Assembly (NCBI RefSeq): GCF_000381045.1
Contig: NZ_KB905735.1
Span: forward strand, 16,725-80,724
From: Thermus scotoductus DSM 8553
Lineage (GTDB): Bacteria > Deinococcota > Deinococci > Deinococcales > Thermaceae
Direction of reading: 5' to 3'
Length of the DNA: 64,000 bases
In this document: one piece after another, positions 55,727 through 63,805 of the stretch
Layout of the letters: the number at the start of each line of letters is the position of its first letter
How positions within the stretch are numbered: position 1 is the stretch's first letter
Translations under genes and position numbers: made by a program
Notes under the pieces: model-generated
What the model was told of the DNA's origin: nothing
Seen by the model: the letters and a program-made list of their open reading frames with translations, nothing else
The model's database searches: none

Positions 55727-56484
55727 GTCTCCTTTCCGTTCAGGGTCTCACCGTGCGCTACGGGCCCCTCGAGGCGGTGCGGGAGGTGAGTTTCTCCCTA
55801 AAGGAGGGGGAGGCCCTTACCCTCATCGGCCCCAACGGAGCGGGGAAGACCAGCGTCCTGAGGGGGCTCTTGGGCTTGGCCCAGGCGGAGGGGAAGGTCT
55901 TCCTGGACGGGGCGGAGGTGCGGGGGCGAAGCCCGGAGGCCCTTCTTTCCCGGGGTCTGGTGCTAGTGCCGGAGGGCCGGGCCCTCTTCCCCGGGCTTTC
56001 CGTGGAGGACAACCTCCTCCTGGGAGGCTTTACCCGTTTTCGCCGCAGGGAGAACCTGAGGCCGGACCTGGAAAGGGTCTACACCCTTTTCCCCAGGCTT
56101 TTGGAAAGGAGGAAGCAGCCCGCCGGCACCCTTTCCGGTGGGGAGCAGCAGATGCTGGCCATCGGGCGCGCCCTTATGGCCGGGCCCCGACTTCTCCTTC
56201 TGGACGAGCCCTCCCTGGGCCTGGCTCCCCTGATGGTGCAGGAGATCTACCGCATCCTGAGGGAGCTTAAGGGCCAGGGGACCACCCTCCTGGTGGTGGA
56301 GCAAAACGCCAAGGTGGCCTTGGCCTTGGCCGATCGCGGGCTGGTGCTGGAGGCGGGGGAGATGGTCCTCGAGGGGCCCGCCGAGGCCCTGAGGCAGGAT
56401 CCCCGGGTGGTGGAGGCGTACCTGGGGCTTTCCCGGGAGCCGGACGTGGCGGTTGCGCCAAGCGAGCACCTGGAGGAGGGGTAG
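55723..56484 (+). CDS. livF: LivF-type ABC transporter ATP-binding protein
   Basis: This 253-residue ATPase is intact: [14 protein letters not shown] (Walker A, about residue 38), [15 protein letters not shown] (signature) and [13 protein letters not shown] (Walker B). LivF pairs with LivG on the LivH-LivM permease of branched-chain-amino-acid-type importers. Here such importers often carry aromatic acids. All partners in this operon are fragments, so this gene is orphaned unless it serves another transporter. The start overlaps the livG stop. Confidence 0.9.
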   Translation: MSLLSVQGLTVRYGPLEAVREVSFSLKEGEALTLIGPNGAGKTSVLRGLLGLAQAEGKVFLDGAEVRGRSPEALLSRGLVLVPEGRALFPGLSVEDNLLLGGFTRFRRRENLRPDLERVYTLFPRLLERRKQPAGTLSGGEQQMLAIGRALMAGPRLLLLDEPSLGLAPLMVQEIYRILRELKGQGTTLLVVEQNAKVALALADRGLVLEAGEMVLEGPAEALRQDPRVVEAYLGLSREPDVAVAPSEHLEEG

Positions 56485-56487
56485 GGA

Positions 56488-56943
56488 ATGGGGCAGGCTG
56501 CTTCCCAGGGCGAACACCTGGAGGATGCCTTCATGCGGACCTTGGGCCTTCAGATTCAGCACCTGGCCCCGGGGGAGGCGGTGGTGGCGGGCGTGGTGGG
56601 GGAGGAGCACCTGAACCTCCACGGCACCGTCCATGGAGGATTTCTCTATGCCCTCGCCGATAGCGCCTTCGCCCTGGCCTCCAACTCCCGGGGGCCCGCC
56701 GTGGCCCTATCCTGCCGCATGGATTACTTCCGTCCCCTTTCCGCCGGGGCGCGGGTGGAGGCGAGGGCCCAGGAGGTCAACCTCTCCCGGCGTACCGCCA
56801 CCTACCGGGTGGAGGTGGTGTCCGAGGGGAAACTGGTGGCCTTATTCACGGGAACGGTGTTTCGCCTGGGAGGAGATGCCTTTCCCGGTGCAGGGGAAGG
56901 GCTATCTTCCGGACAGAACGCTTGGCGCAAGGAGGAGGGATGA
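56488..56943 (+). CDS. paaI: PaaI-type hotdog thioesterase
   Basis: This 151-residue hotdog-fold thioesterase hydrolyses hydroxyphenylacetyl-CoA-type thioesters and rescues CoA. The catalytic region LNLHGTVHGGFLYALADSAFALASN (about residues 43-67) has the conserved His-Gly and Asp. T. thermophilus PaaI is a well-studied homologue of about 136 residues. This one has a slightly longer tail. It ends in TGATG overlap with paaK. Confidence 0.9.
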   Translation: MGQAASQGEHLEDAFMRTLGLQIQHLAPGEAVVAGVVGEEHLNLHGTVHGGFLYALADSAFALASNSRGPAVALSCRMDYFRPLSAGARVEARAQEVNLSRRTATYRVEVVSEGKLVALFTGTVFRLGGDAFPGAGEGLSSGQNAWRKEEG

Positions 56944-58280
56944 TGTACCAACCGGAATTGGAAACCCTGTCCAGGGAAAAGCTGAGGGCTTTGCAGGAGG
57001 AAAGGCTTAGCAACATCGTGGCCTACGTGTACGAGAGGGTGCCCTTCTACCGACGGCTTCTGGACGAGGCAGGGGTGGACCCGAAGGGAGTGCGGACCCT
57101 CGAGGACCTCCCTAAGCTCCCCTTTACCAAAAAGGACCACCTTAGGGAAAACTACCCCTTTGGCCTCTTTGCCGTGCCCCGGGAAAGGCTGGCGCGCATC
57201 CACGCCAGCAGCGGCACCACCGGCAAGCCCACCGTGGTGGGATACACCAAAAACGACCTCCAGGTCTTTGCGGAGGTGGTGGCCCGCTCCCTGGCGGCAG
57301 CCGGGGCCAAACCCGGGATGATGCTCCACAATGCCTACGGCTACGGCCTCTTTACCGGAGGACTGGGCCTCCATGGGGGAGCCGAGGCCCTGGGGATGAC
57401 GGTGGTGCCGGTGTCCGGTGGGATGACGGAGCGGCAACTCATGCTCATTCAGGACTTCCGCCCGGAGGTGATCTCCTGCACCCCCTCCTACGCCCAGACC
57501 CTGGCGGAGGAGTTCCGGAAGCGGGGGGTCTCCCCGGAGGAGCTCTCCCTGGAATACGCCGTGCTGGGCGCTGAGCCCTGGACCGAGACTATCCGGAAGC
57601 AGGTGGACGAGGGGCTTGGGGTGAGGAGCACCAACATCTACGGGCTTTCCGAGATCATCGGTCCCGGGGTTGCCAACGAGTGCGTGGAAGAACGCCAGGG
57701 GAGCCACATCTGGGAGGACCACTTCCTGCCCGAGGTGGTGGACCCGGATAGCGGCGAGCCCCTTCCTGAGGGCCAGGTGGGGGTTTTGGTCTTCACCACC
57801 CTCACCAAGGAGGCCATGCCCCTCTTGCGCTACTGGACGGGGGACCTCACCTTCCTCACCTACGAGTCCTGTTCCTGCGGCCGCACCCATGTGCGCATGG
57901 GTCCCATCCTGGGCCGCACCGACGACATGCTCATCATCCGCGGGGTCAACGTGTACCCCACGCAGGTGGAGGCGGTGCTTTCGGGTATCCCCGAGGTGGA
58001 GCCCTACTACCAGATCGTGGTGCGGCGGGAGGGTACCCTGGACGAGGCCGAGCTCAAGGTGGAGGTTTCCGAAGCCTTCTTCCAGGAGATCGGGCGCAAA
58101 GCCCTTTCCGATGAGGTCATCGAGGCGGACCACCGCCTCCACGCCCTGAGGGAGAAGGTGGCCCACAAGATCAAGGACAGCATCGGGGTGAGCATGAAGG
58201 TGACCCTCCTGGCCCCGGGGGAGGCCCCGAGGAGCGAGGGGGGGAAGCTGAGGCGGGTTCTGGACCTGCGCAAGAAGTAG
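56943..58280 (+). CDS. paaK: Phenylacetate-CoA ligase
   Basis: This 445-residue adenylate-forming ligase activates phenylacetate with ATP and CoA. The P-loop-like motif is [18 protein letters not shown] (about residues 90-107). The aryl and adenylate region is [17 protein letters not shown], and the hinge and C-terminal domain contain [20 protein letters not shown]. The ATG at 56943 shares bases with the paaI stop (a second ATG is at 56940). The ligase suggests that phenylacetate or a hydroxylated derivative is also handled as a CoA ester. Confidence 0.93.
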   Translation: MYQPELETLSREKLRALQEERLSNIVAYVYERVPFYRRLLDEAGVDPKGVRTLEDLPKLPFTKKDHLRENYPFGLFAVPRERLARIHASSGTTGKPTVVGYTKNDLQVFAEVVARSLAAAGAKPGMMLHNAYGYGLFTGGLGLHGGAEALGMTVVPVSGGMTERQLMLIQDFRPEVISCTPSYAQTLAEEFRKRGVSPEELSLEYAVLGAEPWTETIRKQVDEGLGVRSTNIYGLSEIIGPGVANECVEERQGSHIWEDHFLPEVVDPDSGEPLPEGQVGVLVFTTLTKEAMPLLRYWTGDLTFLTYESCSCGRTHVRMGPILGRTDDMLIIRGVNVYPTQVEAVLSGIPEVEPYYQIVVRREGTLDEAELKVEVSEAFFQEIGRKALSDEVIEADHRLHALREKVAHKIKDSIGVSMKVTLLAPGEAPRSEGGKLRRVLDLRKK

Positions 58281-58282
58281 CC

Positions 58283-58705
58283 ATGCGTCCCATTCCCCCT
58301 GGCTTCCAGGCGGTTTTTGAGACCGTGGTCACCCCCGAGATGACCGTGGACTTTGAGGAGCTCGGCCCAGTCCATCCCGTTTACGCCACCTACTGGATGG
58401 CCAAGCACATGGAGCTGGCCGGACGCAAGATCATTCTCCCCTTCCTGGAGGAGGGGGAGGAGGGAATCGGCAGCTACGTAGAGGTGCGCCACCTGGCCTC
58501 GGCGCTCCCGGGGATGCGGGTCAGGATCGTGGCCCGGCACGAAAGGACCGAGGGAAACCGGGTCTACGCCAGCATGGAGGCCTACAACGAGCTTGGGGAC
58601 CTGATTGGCCGGGGGCGCACGGAACAGGTGATCCTCCCCAAGGAGAAGGTGGAGGCCCTCTTCGCCCGGCTGCGGGAGAGGTGGGAGGCTAGGGGAAGGG
58701 TCTAG
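58283..58705 (+). CDS. FlK-like hotdog thioesterase
   Basis: This 140-residue hotdog-fold protein of the fluoroacetyl-CoA thioesterase-like group begins [44 protein letters not shown]. It has [19 protein letters not shown] in the core and a C-terminal helix. Such proteins hydrolyse short or aromatic acyl-CoAs. It starts 3 bp after paaK and closes the operon. Exact substrate unknown; it duplicates the type of activity given by PaaI. Confidence 0.8.
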   Translation: MRPIPPGFQAVFETVVTPEMTVDFEELGPVHPVYATYWMAKHMELAGRKIILPFLEEGEEGIGSYVEVRHLASALPGMRVRIVARHERTEGNRVYASMEAYNELGDLIGRGRTEQVILPKEKVEALFARLRERWEARGRV

Positions 58706-59071
58706 CTGCCTAGATCTGGTCCAAATCGGCAGGCGAGCGCAATGCTTCCGGCTCTGCCACGGGTGTCCGTTTGGAGTTTTACCCATCGGACTACCCGATG
58801 GAACCCCCTACTCCAAGTTTCAAGGTCCACGGGGAACTTTGCCCCCAAGAACATTGTACCCAATCCGTGCCCACCTGTGGTGGACGTGGGGGAGCTAAGC
58901 TCCCTTCGGTCGCATGTAGCTGCAAGGTACGCTGCAAGGTACGCTGCGCGTGACCGCGTGACCGCTGACCCATGTATCCCCGGTTTGGTCAGCCTGTGTC
59001 ACGCGTTAGCGTATCTTGAGGGCTATCTTGGAAACCGGGGGATTATAGCTCCCCCACACCCCCTCTTTTCT
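58706..59071. other. 366-bp intergenic region with short repeats, no gene seen
   Basis: I see no credible coding sequence here. It holds a GGGAGC-TAA-GCTCCC hairpin (58890-58904), two tandem copies of CTGCAAGGTACG (58920-58943) and two tandem copies of GCGTGACC (58948-58963). A TATAAT box reads on the minus strand (59047-59042) inside a GGGGG/CCCCC inverted repeat. Its composition is less GC-rich than the flanking genes. It could hold an operon terminator, a small RNA or the debris of a lost element. Confidence 0.5.
58920..58963 (+). repeat. Two short tandem duplications
   Basis: CTGCAAGGTACG is repeated at 58920-58931 and 58932-58943, and GCGTGACC at 58948-58955 and 58956-58963. Partial third copies (CTGCGCG, GCTGACC) follow each. 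These are slippage-type duplications in non-coding DNA. Confidence 0.85.
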
Positions 59072-60985
59072 CTAAAGCTTCAGGGGTCTGCCCGCAATAA
59101 GCAGGTAGACCTCCTGGGCTGCCTTCGCCAGCAGGGCGTTCACCTCTCCCAAGAGGTCCCGGTAGCGCCGGGCCAGGGGGTTTGCGGGAACGATCCCCAT
59201 CCCCACCTCGTTGGAGATGGCGATGACCCGCTTGCCGCTGGAGGAGACCGCTTCCAGGAACTGCCGGGCTTCCGCGAGAGGATCGCGGTCCCTCTCCAGA
59301 AGGTTGGAAACCCAAAGGGTGACGCAGTCCACCACCACCGTGGGGTAACGGGCCCTCTTAAGGGCTTCCACCAGGTCTAAGGGTTCTTCCAGGGTTTCCC
59401 AGGTGGGGGGACGTTCCGCCCGGTGGCAGGCGATCCTCTCCGCCATCTCCCCATCCCGGGCCTCCGCGGTGGCGATGAGGGTGGCCCAGGGGCCGGCAAG
59501 CCTTTGGGCGTGGCGGCTCTTCCCGCTTTTGGCCCCGCCCAGGAGGAGGATGAGGCCGGGGGGAGGTGGGGGGTCAAGGGATTCCTCTTTCCCCCTGGGC
59601 GCTGGGGAAGGGTTTGGCCTAAGCCCTAGGTGGCGGTGGAGGTGCGCGAGGTCCAGGTGCTCCTCTAAGGCGTCGGCCAGCTGGTCCAGGACTGCCTCCA
59701 GGGCCTTGGCCTCTTGGCCGAAGAGGGCCCGCTGCACCCCAGGATTTTCCAAAAGGCCGTGAAGCCAGGTGGCGAGAAGGGGCCCCTCCTGGTGCACCAA
59801 GGGGATCCCCTGGCCGTGGTGGATCTCGTAACCCTGGGCCCTCAGGCCGTTCAACCTGGCCCAGAAGCCGGAAAGCCCCCGGAAGACCACCCCGGCCGGG
59901 CGTACCGTTTTCTCCCTGAGCATCCGCACCTGGAAGGGAAGGAGGCCTAGGCCTGGGAAAACCCCCTTGACCTCCACCCCCTCCTCGTCAAGGATGGCCT
60001 GGGCCAGCATCTCCGCTCCCCCGCAGATGGCCAGCACAGGTTTTCCCGCCTCGAGGTGGGCCCGCAGGAGGGGTAGGAAGCCCTGGAGCCAGGCCAGGTC
60101 CTTGGCGGGCAGGCGGCTTCCCGGGAGGATTAGGAGCTCGGCTCCCTGGGCCTCCTCGGGGGTACGGGCGTGCACAGGCTGGGCGAGTTCCGAAAGAGGC
60201 CAGAACTCGTCCAGGTTGGAGGCATGGGGGTAGCGGAGGATGGCCACCTTTGGGCCCAGGCTCTTTCTCGGGTGGTGGCGGAATCCATCCTCCTCGGGCA
60301 ACTCCAGGGGAAGCATGGGCAGCGTGCCTAGGACCGGGATTCCCGTCCAGTCCTCCAGGAGGCGGTAGGCTGGTTCCAGCAAGCGGATGTCCCCCCGGAA
60401 CTTGTTGAGGACGAAGCCAAGGAGCCTCTCGCGGTGCTCCCCCAGCAGGGCCCAGGTGCCGTAGAGGGCGGCCAGGGACCCTCCCTGGTCCACGTCGGCC
60501 ACCAGGAGGGCCTGGGCCCCCGCCCACTCCGCCACCTGAAGGTTGGGGAGGTCCGGCCAAAGGTTCCGCTCCACCGGGCTTCCTGCCCCCTCGAGGACCA
60601 GGACGTCGAACTCCTTCCCCAAGGCCTCCAGGGCTTCCCGTACGGGAGCCTCCAGATGGGGTCTACGCTCCTTCCACGAAAGCCGGGAAAGAAGGGGGTC
60701 CACCCGGCCCAGGACCACCACCTGGCTTCCCTCGAGGCCCATGGGCTTGATGAGGATGGGATTCATGCGAGGATCGGGTTCGGTCCCTGCCGCCACCGCC
60801 TGGAGCCACTGGGCGCTGGCCATCTCCCCGCCCGCCACCACCCGGGAGTGGTTGGACATGTTCTGGGCCTTAAAGGGAGCTGCCCGGAGGCCCAGGCGCC
60901 GGAAGTGCCTGAGGAGCCCAGCGGTGATAAGGCTTTTTCCCACCCCGCTTCCCGTCCCCCAGATGATGAGCGCCTTAGCCTTCAC
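59072..60985 (-). CDS. Fusion of cobyric acid synthase (CobQ/CbiP) and cobinamide kinase/GTP transferase (CobU/CobP)
   Basis: This 637-residue protein joins two cobalamin enzymes. Residues 1-455 are the glutamine-dependent amidotransferase CobQ: IWGTGSGVGKSLITAGLLRHF at the start, NILIKP-like NPILIKPMG, and the class I glutaminase Cys in AICGGAEMLAQAI. Residues 477-637 are CobU: LLLGGAKSGKSRHAQRL (P-loop) and AISNEVGMGIVPANPLARRYRD. A Pro-rich linker (about 455-476) joins them. The fusion carries two nonadjacent late steps of adenosylcobalamin synthesis. Upstream lies cobC on the same strand. Confidence 0.88.
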   Translation of the reverse strand: MKAKALIIWGTGSGVGKSLITAGLLRHFRRLGLRAAPFKAQNMSNHSRVVAGGEMASAQWLQAVAAGTEPDPRMNPILIKPMGLEGSQVVVLGRVDPLLSRLSWKERRPHLEAPVREALEALGKEFDVLVLEGAGSPVERNLWPDLPNLQVAEWAGAQALLVADVDQGGSLAALYGTWALLGEHRERLLGFVLNKFRGDIRLLEPAYRLLEDWTGIPVLGTLPMLPLELPEEDGFRHHPRKSLGPKVAILRYPHASNLDEFWPLSELAQPVHARTPEEAQGAELLILPGSRLPAKDLAWLQGFLPLLRAHLEAGKPVLAICGGAEMLAQAILDEEGVEVKGVFPGLGLLPFQVRMLREKTVRPAGVVFRGLSGFWARLNGLRAQGYEIHHGQGIPLVHQEGPLLATWLHGLLENPGVQRALFGQEAKALEAVLDQLADALEEHLDLAHLHRHLGLRPNPSPAPRGKEESLDPPPPPGLILLLGGAKSGKSRHAQRLAGPWATLIATAEARDGEMAERIACHRAERPPTWETLEEPLDLVEALKRARYPTVVVDCVTLWVSNLLERDRDPLAEARQFLEAVSSSGKRVIAISNEVGMGIVPANPLARRYRDLLGEVNALLAKAAQEVYLLIAGRPLKL

Positions 60986-61165
60986 CCTGAACCTCCAGAA
61001 CCGGTGCGAAGGAGGTCTTGGCCAACGTGCAAGCCTTCGCTGTTCCCTCCCAGCCGTTCTGGGCCTTCAGGCTTGGCCCAGTGGGCCGAGGTGCCCTAGG
61101 CGAGGGGAACCAGGGCCATGTTTTAAGCCACCCCTTTTCCACGCTCATCAGGGTTCTGTCCTCCA
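60986..61165. other. 180-bp gap between cobalamin genes with competing hairpins
   Basis: No gene is supported here. A TGATG start at the cobC stop could open a 63-codon frame, but its composition does not look like protein. TGGGCC (61060-61065), GGCCCA (61075-61080) and TGGGCC (61082-61087) can form two mutually exclusive hairpins. No canonical cobalamin riboswitch box was found. Confidence 0.45.
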
Positions 61166-62161
61166 TCAGATCCTCGCGGCCAGGGCCTCGGCGAGGGCTG
61201 CCAGGAGCGCCTCTATAGCCTCCTCTCTTTGGGCAGAAAGCCTTAGCCACCCGGGCAGGCCAAAGCTGGTGGCGTCCCTTACCCGTATGCCCCTTTCCCT
61301 TAGCCTCCTGGCCACCTCCGTGGCCTGCTGCCCCACCCGCACCAGGAGGAAGTTGGCCGGGCTTTCCCGCACCGGTAGGCCTAGCTCCCGTAGGCCCTGG
61401 GCCAGGAGACGGCGCAGGCGGATGAGTTCCCTTTTGCTCTCCTCCAACCACCCCTGGGCCTCTGGGTCCAGGTGGCCTAAGAGGAGGGCCTCCCCGTAGA
61501 CGGAAACCGGCCAGGAAGGAGCCAGATGGCGGAAGGAAGTGAGGTCCATGGGGGCCAAAAGGTACCCGGCCCGTATCCCAGTGAGGCCATGAGCCTTGTT
61601 GGGGCTGTACAGGCGCCAAGCTCCTTGGGGCAGGGGAAAGGGCTTTTCCATAAGAGGGTAATAGGCCAAATCCAACACCAAGGCCTCCCCGGCCCGTTGT
61701 GCGGCCTCCTCCAGGAAGGGGTACACCTCCCCCGTGGGGTTGTTGGGCACGCAGAGGAAGGCCAAGGAGCTTCGGGGTAGAAGCCTCAGGAACTCCTCCG
61801 GGCTTCCCGCCTCAAAAAGGGGCAGATCCAGGGCCCGCGCAGCCCTGGCGTACTCGCTGAAGGTGGGCTTAAGGAGGAGGATGGGGCCCCTGAGGTGGTT
61901 CCAGCGGGCCAGGCGGTGGATAAGTTCGCTGGTGCCTGTGCCCACGGCCACATGGCTTTCCGGAACCCCGTGGGCCTCGGCCAGGAGGCGGTGGGTTCTA
62001 TGGTAGAGGGGGTCTGGGTAGCGGCTTGGATCGGCCTGCCTGAGGTACTCCAGGATCACGGGGTTGGGCCCCAGGGCGTTGGCGTTGGTGGAGAAGTCGT
62101 AGAGGGGCTCAGGACCCCCATCGGGCCCGCCGTGGATGGGCCTCAGCGCATCGTCCAGCAT
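61166..62161 (-). CDS. cobC: Threonine-phosphate decarboxylase-like aminotransferase
   Basis: This 331-residue class I/II PLP enzyme resembles histidinol-phosphate aminotransferase and CobD/CobC. The latter makes (R)-1-amino-2-propanol phosphate for the cobalamin loop. The PLP lysine is in YSPNKAHGLTGIRAGYLLAP (about residue 190-200). CVPNNPTGEVYPF and DLAYYPLME hold PLP-contacting Asn, Asp and Tyr. The neighbouring CobQ-CobU fusion supports the cobalamin role over histidine synthesis. Confidence 0.82.
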   Translation of the reverse strand: MLDDALRPIHGGPDGGPEPLYDFSTNANALGPNPVILEYLRQADPSRYPDPLYHRTHRLLAEAHGVPESHVAVGTGTSELIHRLARWNHLRGPILLLKPTFSEYARAARALDLPLFEAGSPEEFLRLLPRSSLAFLCVPNNPTGEVYPFLEEAAQRAGEALVLDLAYYPLMEKPFPLPQGAWRLYSPNKAHGLTGIRAGYLLAPMDLTSFRHLAPSWPVSVYGEALLLGHLDPEAQGWLEESKRELIRLRRLLAQGLRELGLPVRESPANFLLVRVGQQATEVARRLRERGIRVRDATSFGLPGWLRLSAQREEAIEALLAALAEALAARI

Positions 62162-62207
62162 GGCTACATGCTATGCCCTTCTCGCTCCTCCGGAGTGTGG
62201 CCTGGCC

Positions 62208-62774
62208 CTAACCCCTGGCCCGCACCAGCCAGGCGGAGAGGCCCATGAGGCCTGTGAGGAGCAAGAGGGTGGCGGCGAAGGCCAGGCGGTGGTTGGGAAG
62301 GACGGCGTAGAAGAAGGCCAGGGAACCCCCGGCCAGGGCGCTTCCCAGGGCTTGGCCCAGGGCCCGGGCCACGGACAGGGCACCCGAGGCCAGCCCCTCG
62401 AGGCCCCCAGGCGCCAGGGAAAGCACCAGGGCGTTGTTGGCCGCTTGAAAAAGGGCCCGCCCTATCCCCAGGAGGAGGAGCCCCAAGGCCGAGCCCCAGA
62501 GGGGATGCCAAAGGGGCAAGAGGGCGAAGCCCACGCCCGCGGCCACCAGGAGGTAGGCCCCGAGGAGGGCCATGCGGTTGTACCCCAGGCGGTCCGCGGT
62601 GCGGCCAGCCCAGGCTCCCAGGAGGAGCAGTTGCAAGGGGTTGAGGAGGAGAAGGGTGCCGATGGCGCTGGGGGAGAACCCCTCTGCCCCCAGGTGGAAG
62701 GCCAAGGCCACGGTGGTGCCCAGGGTGTGGAGGAAGTACAAGGAGGTGGCCGCGAGGGCCTGAGGTTTAAGGCT
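62208..62774 (-). pseudogene. C-terminal half of an MFS transporter
   Basis: The open frame (62774 to 62208) encodes about six hydrophobic helices. GRTADRLGYNRMALLGAYLL marks the central loop repeat, and ASGALSVARALGQALGSALAG resembles the C-terminal half of drug-type MFS proteins. About half of a normal 400-residue transporter is missing. A stop codon lies directly upstream (62777-62775) and no ribosome-binding site is seen, although a TTG at 62741 could start a product. A relic of a lost gene is most likely. Confidence 0.65.
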
Positions 62775-62836
62775 TTAAACTGGAATGGTCTTCAGGATTA
62801 GCGGACTTAAGAAGAGGGCCGTGAGGGAAGTCTACA

Positions 62837-62854
62837 CCCTTTTGGTGAAAAGGG
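62837..62854. terminator. Small hairpin between the MFS remnant and the LamB gene
   Basis: CCCTTTT and AAAAGGG form a 7-bp stem with a GGTG loop between two minus-strand genes. It could end the LamB/YcsF transcript. Confidence 0.4.
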
Positions 62855-62878
62855 GTCTGGCGCTGAGCCGACTGCCTT

Positions 62879-63631
62879 TTAGAAGGGTTTCACCTCTATC
62901 CCTGCTTCCTCCAGCGCCCTGCGCACCGCCAGTGCCACCTCGGGGGCGTTGGGGTTGTCCCCGTGGATGCAAAGGGTTTCCGCCTTGACCTCCACCTCCC
63001 CGCCATCCAGGGCCTCGACTTTTCTTTCTAGAACCATCCTGAGGGCCCGCCTGGCTGCCTCCTTGGGATCGCTGATCCAGCTTCCCGGGAGGGAGCGGGG
63101 GGCCAGCTGGCCGTTTCTCAGATACGCCCGTTCGGGAAAGGCCTCGAGGACCACCCTTAGCCCTGTCCTCCGGGCCTCCTCCTCGTACACCGTGCCGGGA
63201 AGCACCACCAAGGGCACTTCGGGGTCAAAGGCCTTCACCGCCTCGGCGATGGCCCGGGCGGTTTCCCGGTCGCGGCAGGCTCTGAGGTAGAGGGCCCCGT
63301 GGGGCTTCACGTGGTGAAGGCTTAGCCCTTCCGTTTTCAGGAAGGCGTAGAGGGCTCCTATCTGGTAGAGGACGTCCGCATAGACTTCCTCGGGGCTCAG
63401 GGCCATATCCCTGCGACCAAAGCCCACCAGGTCGGGGAAGCCCGGGTGGGCTCCCACCGCCACTCCATGGGCCTTGGCTAGGGCCACCGCCTCCCTTATG
63501 CGGGTGGGACTTCCCCCATGAAAGCCGCAGGCCAGGTTCACCGAGGTCACCAGGGGAAAGATTTCCCGATCGTGACCGTAGGTAAAGGTCCCATAGGATT
63601 CCCCAGCGTCGACGTTCAGATCTACGAACAT
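62879..63631 (-). CDS. pxpA: LamB/YcsF family protein, 5-oxoprolinase subunit A
   Basis: This 250-residue protein of the LamB/YcsF family is now known as PxpA, which with PxpB and PxpC hydrolyses 5-oxoproline to glutamate. The start MFVDLNVDAGESYGTFTYGHD, VNLACGFHGGSPTRI, VGAHPGFPDLVGFGRR and LHHVKPHGALYL are the family hallmarks. The ATG at 63631 follows AAGGGGG. The usual pxpB and pxpC partners are not in the visible region and may lie elsewhere or beyond the insertion sequence. Confidence 0.9.
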   Translation of the reverse strand: MFVDLNVDAGESYGTFTYGHDREIFPLVTSVNLACGFHGGSPTRIREAVALAKAHGVAVGAHPGFPDLVGFGRRDMALSPEEVYADVLYQIGALYAFLKTEGLSLHHVKPHGALYLRACRDRETARAIAEAVKAFDPEVPLVVLPGTVYEEEARRTGLRVVLEAFPERAYLRNGQLAPRSLPGSWISDPKEAARRALRMVLERKVEALDGGEVEVKAETLCIHGDNPNAPEVALAVRRALEEAGIEVKPF

Positions 63632-63765
63632 AATTACCCCCTTACATGGAAAGCTTAACGTCCCGTCCTCCACACCTAACTTGGTAGCTTGTGCCCCTAA
63701 GTCCGTACTACCTACCCCCCATGCCTTCGTGTGCTACTTGACCCCAACCCCTGGGATGTGAAAAA

Positions 63766-63805
63766 AGAGGGGGTGCTATGCTTCCAAACCGAGAGCACCC
63801 CCTCT
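63766..63805 (+). promoter_or_regulatory. Hairpin enclosing the transposase start codon
   Basis: AGAGGGGGTGCT (63766-63777) and AGCACCCCCTCT (63794-63805) form a perfect 12-bp stem. The left arm is the ribosome-binding site and the 16-nt loop starts with the transposase ATG. The fold would hide the site and limit translation. Confidence 0.75.

Noticed and set aside
58706..61165. Cobalamin riboswitch near the cobalamin genes
   Set aside because: Looked on both strands for the B12 box and the conserved core; only chance short matches were found.
60975..61166. A 63-codon frame starting with TGATG at the cobC stop
   Set aside because: Its composition (Pro, Trp, Thr and Lys scattered) does not resemble a protein, and there is no known family.
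62785..62880. A plus-strand frame reading FRISGLKKRAVREVYTLL
   Set aside because: It is short, runs antisense into the LamB gene and has no family match that I know.
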